Positions 23,694 to 32,018 of a stretch of 35,548 nucleotides of DNA are shown here, in pieces (the stretch's first letter is position 1; the number at the start of each line of letters is the position of its first letter). Source of the stretch: Apilactobacillus apinorum (GTDB lineage Bacteria > Bacillota > Bacilli > Lactobacillales > Lactobacillaceae); NCBI RefSeq assembly GCF_001281175.1, contig NZ_KQ440395.1, forward strand, positions 67,560 to 103,107, read 5' to 3'. The notes below the pieces were generated by a model. That model had not been told where the DNA came from. It did no database searches and saw only the letters and a program-made list of their open reading frames with translations. Position numbers and translations under genes: made by a program.

Positions 23694-25409
23694 ATGATGT
23701 CTGAAATTACGGAAAAAATTGAATCTAAAATTAAGACGATTAACGAATTATTTAAAAATAATAAGTTTAAGGTACCATTTTATCAAAGAGACTATGCTTG
23801 GAAAAAAGATGAGATAGATGATTTATGGAATGATTTAATGGATGTCTTTGAAGGATATCAGGATAGTCATTTTTTTGGTCAAATAGTTACATATAATGGT
23901 GAAGATGTTCAGGATCTAATTGATGGACAACAAAGATTAACCACATCAGTAATTTTAATGGCAACTATACATAAAATATGCGGTGAATTATTATCAAATG
24001 CTTTAAATGAAGATCCTAAGTTTAGATTGAATTATGTTCGTAAACAAATAAAGGACGCGCTTAAATGGGAAGAAGAAGAACCGGCATTGAGATTGCAAAA
24101 AGTTTCTAGTAATAATGATGCTATTCATGAGTATTTTGTGGGAATATTTAACGGATATACTGAGTTAAATGAAAATAATAAGAATATTGAACCCGTTAAG
24201 AACATAAAGTCAGCTTTTGATGGTTTTTATTCTAGAATCAATGGAGTTTTAAACGATTATAATACAATAAATGATCGAATTACGGCTTTAGAGAAGTGTT
24301 TCACTTCATTTGCAGATAATTTCTTTGTTTCTGTTATTTCAACCAAGAATGCAGACGATGCTTTTGTTATTTTTGAAACTTTAAATAGTCGTGGTAAGGA
24401 TCTAGAGCCAGCAGAAATTATTAAAACTCACTTGATGTCACAAATTGCTAAAGAGCCTGATAAAGTTAAAACAGAATTTAGTGATAAATGGAATGAAATA
24501 TCTGAAAAGTTTGGCAAAAATAGTGAAAAGCTTACTAAATTTATTAGAATTTATTGGGCCGCTAGTCATCGATTAGTTTCCTCTAAACAATTATATAGAT
24601 CCATTAGTATGGAAATTAAGAGTTCGAATGATACTAAATCGTTTCTGAATGATATTGACAGAGTTGTTGATTACTATATTGCAGTTGATAATAGCAATAA
24701 AGGCGGAACTAAATATAAGGAATATATTAACGATCCAGATTTGTTTAATATATTAAGCCTATTAAGAAAGCTTCAAGTCACACTTCATTACCCAGTTTTA
24801 TTCTCAATGTTGTTAAATAAAATGAGTGATGAAGATATGAAAAAAGTGTTATTCAAAGTTTTATGCATTTTTATTAGACGTAGAACCATTTGTATGTACG
24901 GAACAAATACGTTAGAAACTGGATATGCAAGTATTGCTGAAGATATTTGGAATCAAAAGATTGTTACACCAACTGAAATAAATGAAGAGATTAACAGTAG
25001 CTTGAATAGAAATGATGTCGAAGTAGAATCTAGCTTTACAGCATTAAGCAAAGAAAGTGCTAATGGTGCTAAGTCTTGGACTCTTAAGTACTTATTATTT
25101 AAGTTATATCAACAATCCGGGGACTTTATTGATATGCGATTTGATCAAGTTGATATGAACAAGTTTGCTCTATACCATATCGGTAATGAAGATGACACTA
25201 ATGATGCATATTTCAACTATGTTTCTAACTATATGTTAATTGAAGGCAGTATTTCGCCACTTAAAGATGGTGCATCAGTAGCATTATTAAAATCATCGTT
25301 AAGAACCAATCAAAAATTAGGTGAATTTATATCCGACAATGGTTGGAATGATGAATTTATTAGAGAAAGACAAAATGATTTTGCAAAGGAAGCAGTTCAA
25401 ATTTGGTAA
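23694..25409 (+). CDS. DUF262 (GmrSD-like) protein with a degenerate C-terminal region
   Basis: A 571-residue protein. The N-terminal DUF262 domain (about 10-240), a ParB/sulfiredoxin-type fold, has VPFYQRDYAW (28-36) and LIDGQQRLTTS (75-85). The downstream signature FVIFETLNSRGKDLEPAEIIKTHLM follows at about residue 225. In GmrSD-type modification-dependent restriction proteins this is followed by a DUF1524 HNH nuclease. The corresponding region here reads LYHIGNEDDTN and NYVSNYMLIE (about 490-515) and lacks the usual EHILPQ-like signature, so nuclease activity is doubtful. DUF262 proteins are commonly anti-phage. It sits in a cluster with MazG, GIY-YIG/DUF2075 and CRISPR-Cas genes. Start: two consecutive ATGs after AAGGAG; the second (23697) is equally possible. 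Confidence 0.8.
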   Translation: MMSEITEKIESKIKTINELFKNNKFKVPFYQRDYAWKKDEIDDLWNDLMDVFEGYQDSHFFGQIVTYNGEDVQDLIDGQQRLTTSVILMATIHKICGELLSNALNEDPKFRLNYVRKQIKDALKWEEEEPALRLQKVSSNNDAIHEYFVGIFNGYTELNENNKNIEPVKNIKSAFDGFYSRINGVLNDYNTINDRITALEKCFTSFADNFFVSVISTKNADDAFVIFETLNSRGKDLEPAEIIKTHLMSQIAKEPDKVKTEFSDKWNEISEKFGKNSEKLTKFIRIYWAASHRLVSSKQLYRSISMEIKSSNDTKSFLNDIDRVVDYYIAVDNSNKGGTKYKEYINDPDLFNILSLLRKLQVTLHYPVLFSMLLNKMSDEDMKKVLFKVLCIFIRRRTICMYGTNTLETGYASIAEDIWNQKIVTPTEINEEINSSLNRNDVEVESSFTALSKESANGAKSWTLKYLLFKLYQQSGDFIDMRFDQVDMNKFALYHIGNEDDTNDAYFNYVSNYMLIEGSISPLKDGASVALLKSSLRTNQKLGEFISDNGWNDEFIRERQNDFAKEAVQIW

Positions 25410-25450
25410 AAAAGGAATAATAAGTTAAATTAACTTATTATTCCTTTTTT
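25408..25450. terminator. Long bidirectional terminator
   Basis: A nearly perfect inverted repeat with about 20-bp arms (AAAAAGGAATAATAAGTTAA and its complement) lies between the convergent DUF262 and MazG-like genes. Confidence 0.92.
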
Positions 25451-25754
25451 ATTTGAAATTCCATTTTCTATCTGTATTAATGTTTATTTTTTCTTGTATA
25501 ATGTCATTAGGATTAACATTTAACTTTTCGCACATATAGTAACAGTAAATTAAAACATCAGCAACTTCTAACTTTAGTTCTTGTTTGTTTTTTTCAGAAA
25601 GCTGACTGTCATCTGTTTTCCACAAAAAAACTTTTTCTACTTCTGATGCTTCAATGCCCATGGCTCTTGAAAGAGAAATTAATGAATGAAAGTCTTTCCA
25701 GTTATGACTGTCTCTAAAATTAATTAATTCACTGATTATATCATTATATTCCAT
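25449..25754 (-). CDS. MazG-like nucleotide pyrophosphohydrolase
   Basis: A 101-residue protein of the MazG/dCTP pyrophosphatase-like (all-alpha NTP-PPase) superfamily, which hydrolyses (d)NTPs to NMP and pyrophosphate. The metal-binding helices are visible: GIEASEVEKVFLWK (33-46), carrying the E-xx-E motif, and ELKLEVADVLIYCYYMCEKLNV (59-80), carrying the E-xx-D motif. The C-terminus KININTDRKWNF is also typical. The substrate could be canonical or damaged nucleotides. AAAGGAG precedes its ATG. It is divergent from the DUF2075 gene, with only 32 nt between the start codons, so each promoter must lie inside the other gene. Confidence 0.82.
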   Translation of the reverse strand: MEYNDIISELINFRDSHNWKDFHSLISLSRAMGIEASEVEKVFLWKTDDSQLSEKNKQELKLEVADVLIYCYYMCEKLNVNPNDIIQEKININTDRKWNFK

Positions 25755-25786
25755 GAAAATAGCTCCTTTGAAAGTGAGGTCTAGTA

Positions 25787-27559
25787 ATGTCTGAAAATAA
25801 ATTAACGGATTTACCAGTTATTAAAGATTATATCTATAATACTGACACAAAGAATCAAATATTGAAATATGATAGAGAAAATAAATTAATTACCCGTTAT
25901 CCAACCGTGTACATAGTTATTGATAAAATCAGGAAAAATAAGTTTAAAGCCTATGTCGGTGAAACTAATAATATCATACGTAGAACTGAAGAACATTTAA
26001 AGAGCGAGGCAGAGTACAGAACGGATTGGTTAGAATTAAATAAATCTAACGATGCCAAGCTAATTGTTATTGCGCATAAAGAATTTAATAAATCGCTGAC
26101 ATTAGATATTGAAAACCAATTGATGCAGTATTTAGTAAGTGATGATGCAATTGTTGAATTGAATAATCGCAGGTCTAATGATCAGGATTTATATTATACA
26201 AGAGAACATTTTCAAGATATATTTAAATCTATATGGCAGGGATTGTTTGAAAAATATAGTGAAATATTTCCTCAAATAGATGACATTACTAATTCAGCTA
26301 TTTTCAAGGCATCACCATTTCACAAGTTAACTGATGAACAATTGGATGCTAGAGATAAAATTATTGATAATATTCAGCGAATTAAAAAGAATCATAAAGA
26401 TGATAATTTAATTATTGTTCAAGGATCTGCTGGTACTGGCAAAACAGTATTACTTAGTTCGCTTTTTGCTGAATTGAATAAGGTAAATAAGCAAGAAGCA
26501 TATATGTTGGTTAATCATGAAGAACAGTTAAAGATTTATAAGAATATCTCATCTAAGATTGGATTAAAAAGTTCATTTGGTGATGATATCGTTAATAAAC
26601 CCACTAAATTTTTAAATCAACACCCAGTTAAAAATGCTTTAATAGATGCTAATCAAAAAGTTGACATAGTATTAGTGGATGAGGCGCATTTATTATTGAC
26701 GCAAGGATATATGGCTTATAAAGGAAAAGGACAACTTGAAGATATTAAGAAAGTTGCAGAAGTTGTAGTTGCTGTTTTAGATCCAATGCAGGTTTTAAAA
26801 GGAAATGGGTATATTGAAGACGATTATTTTAACAATTTAATTCATAAGTCGTTAGAAGATGATAATTTCATCGAGTTAACTCAGCAAAACAGAATGATGG
26901 CCAGTGCTGATACGATTAACTGGATTGAAGATATTGTTCAGAAGGGAGTAATTGGCGACATTCCTAATGATGATTCTTATAGCTTGAAAATTTTTGATAA
27001 TGTCAATGAAATGTATGATGAAGTAAAAAAACATGATGATAGTATTGAAAGCTTAACCAAAGGATTGTCGAGACTAGTTGCAACTTATGACTGGGAATAT
27101 AAGTCTGGTAAGCTAAGAGAGTATACTAACTCAAGAGGAGAAAAGGTAAAAGATTTTTGGCGAGTAAAAATTGGGGATGACTTTAGTCTTCCTTGGAATC
27201 GACAAATCAAACCAGAACATAAATATAAAGATTTATCATGGGCAGAGCAACGTCAAACCATTAATGAGGTTGGATCTACTTTTACAATTCAAGGATTTGA
27301 TTTGAATTACTGTGGAGTCATTATCGGACCTTCTGTTAAATTTAGAAATGGTAAAATTATTTATGATAGTAGTTGCAGTTTTGACACACAGGTTAAAAAT
27401 AAGAGAACTTTGGTCAATAAGAAGAAAGTAGATATTTCTTCAGAATTAATTAGAAATCAACTAAATGTTTTGCTTAAACGGGGAGTACACGGATTATTTA
27501 TCTATGCAGTTGATGAAGAATTAAGAAATGAGTTGCTATCTAAATATAATCAAAAATAA
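25787..27559 (+). CDS. GIY-YIG nuclease plus DUF2075 P-loop ATPase fusion
   Basis: A 590-residue two-domain protein. The N-terminal GIY-YIG endonuclease-like domain (about 38-120) has TVYIVIDKIRKNKFKAYVGET, then NNIIRRTEEH and a downstream Glu in LDIENQLMQYL. The DUF2075 P-loop ATPase/helicase-like domain (about 185-590) has Walker A GSAGTGKT (213-220), Walker B VLVDEAHLLL (D298, E299), and C-terminal helicase-like motifs QQNRMM and STFTIQGFDLNYCGVIIG. The architecture suggests an ATP-driven nucleic-acid processing or defence protein; I know of no assigned function. GAGG precedes the ATG. Its stop overlaps the terminator that also closes tracrRNA on the other strand. Confidence 0.8.
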   Translation: MSENKLTDLPVIKDYIYNTDTKNQILKYDRENKLITRYPTVYIVIDKIRKNKFKAYVGETNNIIRRTEEHLKSEAEYRTDWLELNKSNDAKLIVIAHKEFNKSLTLDIENQLMQYLVSDDAIVELNNRRSNDQDLYYTREHFQDIFKSIWQGLFEKYSEIFPQIDDITNSAIFKASPFHKLTDEQLDARDKIIDNIQRIKKNHKDDNLIIVQGSAGTGKTVLLSSLFAELNKVNKQEAYMLVNHEEQLKIYKNISSKIGLKSSFGDDIVNKPTKFLNQHPVKNALIDANQKVDIVLVDEAHLLLTQGYMAYKGKGQLEDIKKVAEVVVAVLDPMQVLKGNGYIEDDYFNNLIHKSLEDDNFIELTQQNRMMASADTINWIEDIVQKGVIGDIPNDDSYSLKIFDNVNEMYDEVKKHDDSIESLTKGLSRLVATYDWEYKSGKLREYTNSRGEKVKDFWRVKIGDDFSLPWNRQIKPEHKYKDLSWAEQRQTINEVGSTFTIQGFDLNYCGVIIGPSVKFRNGKIIYDSSCSFDTQVKNKRTLVNKKKVDISSELIRNQLNVLLKRGVHGLFIYAVDEELRNELLSKYNQK

Positions 27560-27687
27560 AAGGACATCCTCAATGGATGTCCTTTTCTATGTATGCTCCG
27601 ATAGCGGAGTCAAAAAATTAAACTTAATGTTTGATTTTAACTTAGTATGTTGAATCAATAAGGTTTAATAGTTGAGAGCTACTCAAC
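27548..27687 (-). ncRNA. tracrRNA of the type II-A system
   Basis: The trans-activating RNA that pairs with crRNA repeats and recruits Cas9. The anti-repeat (27644-27667) is complementary to repeat positions 9-32, 24 pairs in all with one G-U. AAGUUAAAAU (27634-27643) then pairs with the repeat's GUUUUA, leaving the same GA/AAGU bulge as in S. pyogenes. A nexus-like AAAC-ATTAA-GTTT hairpin follows, then a CTCCG-CTAT-CGGAG hairpin (27596-27609) without a T-run. The likely end is therefore the next strong hairpin (27558-27586) with its T-run, giving about 140 nt. The predicted 5' end begins with a GUUGAG/CUCAAC hairpin (27687-27671). It is transcribed against cas9. Confidence 0.88.
27558..27590. 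terminator. Shared terminator of the DUF2075 gene and tracrRNA
   Basis: AAAAGGACATCC pairs with GGATGTCCTTTT. On the plus strand it ends the DUF2075 gene, overlapping its stop. On the minus strand TTTTATTTTTG follows, making it the best terminator for tracrRNA. Confidence 0.85.
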
Positions 27688-27694
27688 AAATAAT

Positions 27695-27723
27695 ATTATA
27701 TAACAATAATTTTTTTCTTGCAA
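27695..27723 (-). promoter_or_regulatory. tracrRNA promoter
   Basis: On the minus strand TTGCAA (27718-27723) and TATAAT (27695-27700) have exactly 17 nt between them. The start is expected near 27687, just before the 5' hairpin. The -35 hexamer is the same six base pairs used by the cas9 promoter. Confidence 0.8.
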
Positions 27724-27746
27724 GCTTTGTAATAAAAAAATATAAT
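27718..27746 (+). promoter_or_regulatory. cas9 promoter sharing its -35 with the tracrRNA promoter
   Basis: On the plus strand TTGCAA (27718-27723) and TATAAT (27741-27746) have exactly 17 nt between them, with a start near 27753 and a 25-nt leader. Because TTGCAA is palindromic, the same hexamer can be the -35 in both directions. Confidence 0.8.
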
Positions 27747-27777
27747 ATACGTAATGTATGAATAGGAGGATAGTTAT

Positions 27778-30700
27778 ATGAAAGATTATAATATCGGATT
27801 AGATATTGGTACTTCGTCAATCGGTTTTGCAGCCATCGATGACGACAATAATCTAATTAGAGTAAAAGGAAAGAACGTTATTGGATCTCGTTTGTTTGCG
27901 GAAGGTAAGACTGCAGCTGAAAGACGTGGCTTTAGAACGGCGCGAAGAAGATATAACCGTAGAAAATGGAGACTAAAGTTATTAGATGAAATTTTTTATG
28001 AAGAAATTATACATATAGATCCAGAATTCTTTAATCGGTTAAAACAATCATCGATTTCTCCTAAGGATGAAAGTAAAAAATATTTTGGATCATTATTATT
28101 TCCTGATAAAACGGATAGTGCATATTATCATGATGGTAATCAAACAATCTATCATTTAAGAAATAGATTAGTTCATCAAAAAGAAAAAGCTGATATTAGA
28201 GAAATCTATTTAGCTTTAAGACATATTGTGAAATATCGCGGAAATTTCTTAGATAGTACACCGGTATCATCATTTGAAGCTGATAATTTAAAATTAGATG
28301 AATTGGTTCCAGTTATTAACGATATGTATGAAAATATCGATATTGATTTTAGTATTAACGTGGATAATATTTCTGAAATTGAAAAGGTTCTATTGGATAA
28401 CCATTTAAAGTCTGCTGATAAACAGGATCGATTAAAAGAATTATTATACGACAATCCTGAATATCCAGATGATAAAGTTAAACAAAAGGAAATTAGTAAG
28501 TTCAGAAAAGACTTAGATAAAGAAATTATTAAAGTTATTGTGGGATATAAATTTAATGCATATAAAATTGTTAATTATATACCTGACGATGGTAGCAAGT
28601 TTTCTTTTAGTTTTTCTGATGAGTCCAGTGACGATAAATTGGATGACTTATCCGAAGTATTAGATGATAGCCAAATGGAAATCTTGAACACATTAAAAGT
28701 AATCTATTCTAGAGTTAGATTAAATCAAATCATTCCTAATGGGATGGGATTATCAGAATCAATGGTCGCTAAATATAATCGTCATCATGAACAATTGGAA
28801 GATTTAAAAGAATTATTAGATGTTTTGCCAAATGATGAAAAACGCTCTATTGAATATGCCTATACTGCTTATATTGGGAATGTAGATAAGCAAAAATATA
28901 ATAATAACCTTGTTGCATCATTAAAGGATTTACCAATAAAAGGGGATATCAATAAAAAAATTCAGGCCGTCTTTGAGTATGCTAAGGGACATATTTCTAG
29001 TCAAGATTTGTATGATGTGATTAAAACAATCATTATTGATAAGTATTTAGAAGATGAATCATTTGAATATCATGATCTGGTAGAACGAATTAGTAATGAT
29101 ATAGATAATAAAGATTATTTATTAAAGCAAAGAAGTAGTCAAAATGGTAATATCCCTCACCAAGTACATCAAATGGAAATGGATAAAATTATTGCCAATC
29201 AATCCCAATATTATCCATTTTTAGGGGTTTTAAATCCTAACGAATCCAGACGACATATAGCTAAATATAAAATTAGTGAATTAGTATCTTTCAGAGTTCC
29301 ATATTATGTTGGTCCGTTAATTACTCCTGAAGAACAGGAAAAAACTTCTGGTAAACACTTCGCATGGATGAAGAGAAAAGAAGCAGGTAAAATTACTCCA
29401 TGGAACTTTGAAGAAAAAGTTGATAAAGAAGCCACTGCAGCTAAATTTATTAAGCGTTTAACTGTTAAAGATACCTATTTATTAAATGAGGATGTATTAC
29501 CTGACAATAGTTTGTTATATCAACAATTTAAAGTATTAAATGAATTGAATATCGTAAAAGTCAATAATAAACGATTAACCTTATCTGAAAAGCAAGGCGT
29601 TTATAATGATTTATTTAAAAACACTAAATCAATTACAGTAAAACGACTAAAAAACTATTTGATTAGTAATTATAAGCATTTGGAAAATATTGAGATCACA
29701 GGACTTTCTGATGGTGATAAATTTAATAATTCATTAGGCACTTATAATGATTTTAAGAAAATCTTTGGTGCTAGAATTGACGATGTAAATTATTCTGCTG
29801 ATTTTGAAAATATTATTGAATGGTCAACAGTTTTTGAAGATCGTTCAATCTTAAAAGAAAAATTAGAAAAAGATATTGATTGGATAACTCCTGAAGAAAT
29901 TAAAGCGGTTGTTGCGAAACGATACAGTGGTTGGGGTCGACTATCTGCCAAATTACTAACCGAGTTATTAGATGATGATGGTCAAAGAATTATTGACATT
30001 CTTTGGAATGATTCAATTACATTCATGGAAGCAGTCAGCAAGCCTGAAATTAAAGCGCAAATTCAAAATATCAATCGTGACTTTATAAAAGCAACTGATA
30101 TTGAAACGGTATTAGACGAAGCCTATACGTCACCTCAAAATAAAAAAGCGATTCGAGAAGTTTATAAGTTAGTTAAGGATATTCAAAAAGCGATGGGTGG
30201 CAAAGCGCCATCTAGTATCTCGATTGAATTTACTAGAAGTCCTGAAGACAATGGTTCAGTTACTAAGACTCGATATAATAACATGCAGAATAAATATAAG
30301 GAATTGGGTAAAGAGTTGTCAGATGACTTATCTGCTCAACTTAAGGAATATAAAGGTAGAATGGATCAAGATAAGTTTTATCTTTACTTTATGCAGATGG
30401 GGAAAGACCTTTATGACGGTTCCACGATTAATTTAGATGATTTGAATAGTTATCAAATTGATCATATTGTTCCCCAGTCGTTCTATAAAGATGACTCGAT
30501 AGATAATCGAGTATTAACACATTACACTAATAACCAAAAGAAGGGCAACCACACGCCTTTAAATGGTTTAAATATTGATGCTCAAACTCAGAATTTATGG
30601 AAACATCTAAATAAATTAGGGTTAATTAGTAAAAAGAAGTTACAAAATCTATGTTTCAAGGATATTAACCAACTAAGTAAGTACACCAAGCATGGATTTG

Positions 30701-31971
30701 TTAGAAGACAATTAGTAGAAACTAGTCAAGTTATCAAGTTAGTAGCAAATATTCTATCTGACGAGTTTGCTAATGACGGTACCAAGATAATTGAAGTGAA
30801 GGCAAAGATGAATTCACTTATGCGTGACACATTTAATTTATATAAGGTTCGTCAGCTCAATGATTATCACCATGCAGTAGATGCATACTTGACTACCTTT
30901 GTGGGTAAATATTTATATAAACGTTATCCTAAATTAAGAAGCATGTTTGTTTATGGTGATTTTAAGAAGTTCTCAGCAGAAGATGACTTAAAAGATATTA
31001 AAACTTTTAACTTTTTACACGATATTACCAATCCTAAAGAATCTAATAAAGAAAAAATTTACGATGAAAAATCTGGCGAATTAATTCTAGATAGAAAACA
31101 TGCGATTGAAACAATTAAGAAGATTTATCAATATAAATTTATGTTGATTGTCAGAGAAGTTTCTACCAAGAGTGGCCAATTATTTAAGCAAACCATTTAT
31201 TCTGCTAAAAAAACAAATGGGTTAAAATCTGCCATTCCTGTTAAAAGCAATTTGGAACCAAGTATATATGGATATAGATCTGGTAATGTTGACCATCATA
31301 TGGTTATTGTTAAAATAAAAAAAGGGACTAAATATTCATTTAAGGTTATTGGAATTTCTGCAAGGGCAATACAAGAACTGGAAATCGCTAAAAAGATTGG
31401 GAATTACCGAGATAAGCTTTATGAAGTAGTGAGCGATAGGTTATCACAGTCTATGAAATCTGTGGAATCATTTAGAATAATTTTAGATAACATTATGTAT
31501 GGACAATTAATTGTTGATGGTAATGACAAGTTTACTTTGGGAAGTGCAGACTATAGGAAAAATTCTAGACAGCTTGTCTTATGTACTAATAGTTTAAAAA
31601 TACTCAAAGATGAAGATTACATGAATAGATTGTCCGATATTCAAAGATCGAAATTAATGGTACAAGTTTATGATGAAATAATTAAAATAATGAAAAATAA
31701 ATATTCATTGTTTATTTCAAATACAGAAAAATTACTAGAAAAAAGGGATATATTTTGTGGCTTGAGTTTTGATGAACAAAAAATAGTTATCTGGAAGATT
31801 ATTATAGATTTACACAATGGTCCATTTACAAAAATACAAGAATTGGGAATAAATAATAAAATGGGGACCTTTCAAACTAAACACGGAATAATTTTGACTG
31901 AGAATGCAATTGTTATTTATCAATCCCCATCAGGATTATTTGAAAGAAAAGTTAGATTAAAAGATTTATAA
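27778..31971 (+). CDS. cas9: Cas9, type II-A CRISPR effector
   Basis: A 1397-residue RNA-guided double-strand DNA endonuclease, within the usual II-A size range. All catalytic groups are intact. RuvC-I is GLDIGTSSIG with Asp9. The Arg-rich bridge helix is at about 46-70 (ERRGFRTARRRYNRRKWR). RuvC-II is SISIEFTRSP with Glu817. HNH is YQIDHIVPQSFYKDDSIDN with Asp895 and His896. RuvC-III is DYHHAVDAYL with His1032 and Asp1035. The REC lobe occupies about 70-720 and the wedge/PAM-interacting region lies after about 1130. AGGAGG precedes the ATG. The PAM cannot be read from this window. It is first in the cas operon and is followed by a terminator-like hairpin before cas1. Confidence 0.97.
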   Translation: MKDYNIGLDIGTSSIGFAAIDDDNNLIRVKGKNVIGSRLFAEGKTAAERRGFRTARRRYNRRKWRLKLLDEIFYEEIIHIDPEFFNRLKQSSISPKDESKKYFGSLLFPDKTDSAYYHDGNQTIYHLRNRLVHQKEKADIREIYLALRHIVKYRGNFLDSTPVSSFEADNLKLDELVPVINDMYENIDIDFSINVDNISEIEKVLLDNHLKSADKQDRLKELLYDNPEYPDDKVKQKEISKFRKDLDKEIIKVIVGYKFNAYKIVNYIPDDGSKFSFSFSDESSDDKLDDLSEVLDDSQMEILNTLKVIYSRVRLNQIIPNGMGLSESMVAKYNRHHEQLEDLKELLDVLPNDEKRSIEYAYTAYIGNVDKQKYNNNLVASLKDLPIKGDINKKIQAVFEYAKGHISSQDLYDVIKTIIIDKYLEDESFEYHDLVERISNDIDNKDYLLKQRSSQNGNIPHQVHQMEMDKIIANQSQYYPFLGVLNPNESRRHIAKYKISELVSFRVPYYVGPLITPEEQEKTSGKHFAWMKRKEAGKITPWNFEEKVDKEATAAKFIKRLTVKDTYLLNEDVLPDNSLLYQQFKVLNELNIVKVNNKRLTLSEKQGVYNDLFKNTKSITVKRLKNYLISNYKHLENIEITGLSDGDKFNNSLGTYNDFKKIFGARIDDVNYSADFENIIEWSTVFEDRSILKEKLEKDIDWITPEEIKAVVAKRYSGWGRLSAKLLTELLDDDGQRIIDILWNDSITFMEAVSKPEIKAQIQNINRDFIKATDIETVLDEAYTSPQNKKAIREVYKLVKDIQKAMGGKAPSSISIEFTRSPEDNGSVTKTRYNNMQNKYKELGKELSDDLSAQLKEYKGRMDQDKFYLYFMQMGKDLYDGSTINLDDLNSYQIDHIVPQSFYKDDSIDNRVLTHYTNNQKKGNHTPLNGLNIDAQTQNLWKHLNKLGLISKKKLQNLCFKDINQLSKYTKHGFVRRQLVETSQVIKLVANILSDEFANDGTKIIEVKAKMNSLMRDTFNLYKVRQLNDYHHAVDAYLTTFVGKYLYKRYPKLRSMFVYGDFKKFSAEDDLKDIKTFNFLHDITNPKESNKEKIYDEKSGELILDRKHAIETIKKIYQYKFMLIVREVSTKSGQLFKQTIYSAKKTNGLKSAIPVKSNLEPSIYGYRSGNVDHHMVIVKIKKGTKYSFKVIGISARAIQELEIAKKIGNYRDKLYEVVSDRLSQSMKSVESFRIILDNIMYGQLIVDGNDKFTLGSADYRKNSRQLVLCTNSLKILKDEDYMNRLSDIQRSKLMVQVYDEIIKIMKNKYSLFISNTEKLLEKRDIFCGLSFDEQKIVIWKIIIDLHNGPFTKIQELGINNKMGTFQTKHGIILTENAIVIYQSPSGLFERKVRLKDL

Positions 31972-31976
31972 AATTA

Positions 31977-32002
31977 AAAGACGATTATTATCGTCTTTTT
32001 TT
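31977..32002 (+). terminator. Terminator-like hairpin between cas9 and cas1
   Basis: AAAAGACGAT-TATT-ATCGTCTTTT, followed by T, lies 5 nt after the cas9 stop and just before the cas1 ribosome binding site TAAGGAGG. It should reduce read-through into cas1, cas2 and csn2, unless those genes have a further promoter inside cas9. Confidence 0.75.
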
Positions 32003-32018
32003 GTAAGGAGGTTCGTTT

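Noticed and set aside
27644-27667. Stray or degenerate CRISPR repeat upstream of cas9
   Set aside because: It matches the repeat at 23 of 24 positions, but on the opposite strand it is followed by AAGUUAAAAU, a nexus-like hairpin and a terminator, so it is the tracrRNA anti-repeat rather than a lost array.
27668-27687. A long tracrRNA guide (as in S. pyogenes tracr-L) aimed at the cas promoter
   Set aside because: The short segment before the anti-repeat folds into a hairpin and shows no obvious match to the cas9 promoter region. No upstream promoter for a longer form was evident.
28206-28454. Minus-strand ORF inside cas9
   Set aside because: A shadow of the cas9 frame, without ribosome binding site or recognisable domain.
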